A DNA stretch of 14,605 bases, from contig JAFGQQ010000446.1 of assembly GCA_016935595.1 (NCBI GenBank), forward strand, positions 1 to 14,605, written 5' to 3'. Shown one piece after another: positions 14,314 to 14,605 of the stretch. Source of the DNA: Bacteroidales bacterium. Lineage in GTDB: Bacteria > Bacteroidota > Bacteroidia > Bacteroidales > UBA10428. The notes beneath the pieces were generated by a model. It was not told the origin of the DNA. It saw only the letters and a list, made by a program, of their open reading frames with translations, and made no database searches. Both the position numbers and the translations under genes were made by a program. Positions within the stretch are counted from its first letter, which is position 1; each line of letters starts with the position of its first letter.

Positions 14314-14605
14314 GCTGGTGCGAGTTTGCAACTCGTACTTATTATTAAAGCAGGTCTTTAATTAACAAAGATGTAAATCAGCCTTTCCACCCTTGGGGGA
14401 AACGGGAAAGGGGGTATAAACTTAATGTAAATCAGCCTTTCCACCTTTAGGGGGAAACGGGAAAGGGGGTTAACAAACACACATTGCTCCCCATCCCTAG
14501 CCCTTCCCCTAAATGTGTAGGGAACAGGAGTTGCGGATAGTTACGTGGTTTATTATTACTAACACAAAGTTCAAATAATAAATACTTTAACAATAACGAT
14601 TTAGC
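14314..14605 (+). repeat. Composite repeat with duplicated hairpin 1 (copy F), cut by window end
   Basis: It starts with GCTGG and the palindrome at 14317-14339. It carries two hairpin-1 modules 54 bases apart (14381-14414 and 14435-14469), a degraded hairpin 2 near 14493-14523, and a perfect hairpin 3 (TTTATTATT 14549-14557, AATAATAAA 14574-14582). It ends in GATTTAGC at the window edge, so the minisatellite lies outside. This is the largest noncoding stretch after the operon; no gene is seen in it. Confidence 0.82.
14317..14339. repeat. 10-3-10 palindrome, copy 3 (possible operon-end hairpin)
   Basis: Arms GGTGCGAGTT and AACTCGTACT flank TGC; the inner part CGAGTT and AACTCG pairs perfectly. 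It lies 22 bases after the last stop codon of the operon. TTATTATTA follows, not a solid T run, so intrinsic termination is possible but weak. Confidence 0.6.

Noticed and set aside
14296..14345. Classical intrinsic terminator after the operon
   Set aside because: A hairpin exists, but no uninterrupted T run follows it, and the same palindrome belongs to a dispersed repeat. It is kept only as a repeat.

Overview
The window is AT-rich DNA (roughly 30% G+C by eye) with tightly packed plus-strand genes, almost no Shine-Dalgarno sequences and leaders made mostly of A and T. Together with the sequence character of the proteins, this points to a member of the Bacteroidota. That is an inference from style and protein families; no marker gene is present. 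No RNA gene, transposase or CRISPR array was seen.

Layout. 1-701: a 264-bp structured repeat unit, a decayed second unit, then an AT-rich stretch holding a weak promoter-like motif and a more GC-rich block that may be a leader or small RNA. 702-1292: an exported outer-membrane beta-barrel protein. 1293-1442: another repeat copy. 1443-2492: a nucleotide-sugar epimerase, most likely UDP-glucuronate 4-epimerase. 2493-3014: two tandem repeat units. 3015-14295: thirteen co-directional genes, mostly overlapping or a few bases apart, forming a surface-polysaccharide (O-antigen, capsule or exopolysaccharide) operon. 14296-14605: the same repeat again, so the operon is bracketed by direct repeats.

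How the genes work together. The operon encodes a Wzy-type polymerase, a Wzx-type flippase, two left-handed beta-helix acyltransferases, four GT4-like glycosyltransferases, a thymidylate-kinase-like P-loop protein, a membrane protein with a C-terminal minimal nucleotidyltransferase motif set, a two-subunit Alg14/Alg13-like (PssD/PssE) glycosyltransferase, and a GT2 transferase. This fits Wzx/Wzy-dependent assembly: an undecaprenyl-linked oligosaccharide of perhaps six or seven sugars is built at the inner membrane, acylated, flipped and polymerised. The epimerase may supply UDP-galacturonate. The initiating sugar-phosphate transferase and the export and length-control machinery are absent, so they must lie elsewhere.

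The most novel part is the pair 11238-12570 (TMK-like kinase plus membrane-tethered nucleotidyltransferase), whose role in glycan assembly is not obvious. The second is the modular intergenic repeat family, with several conserved stem-loops and a separate 10-3-10 palindrome placed just after stop codons.
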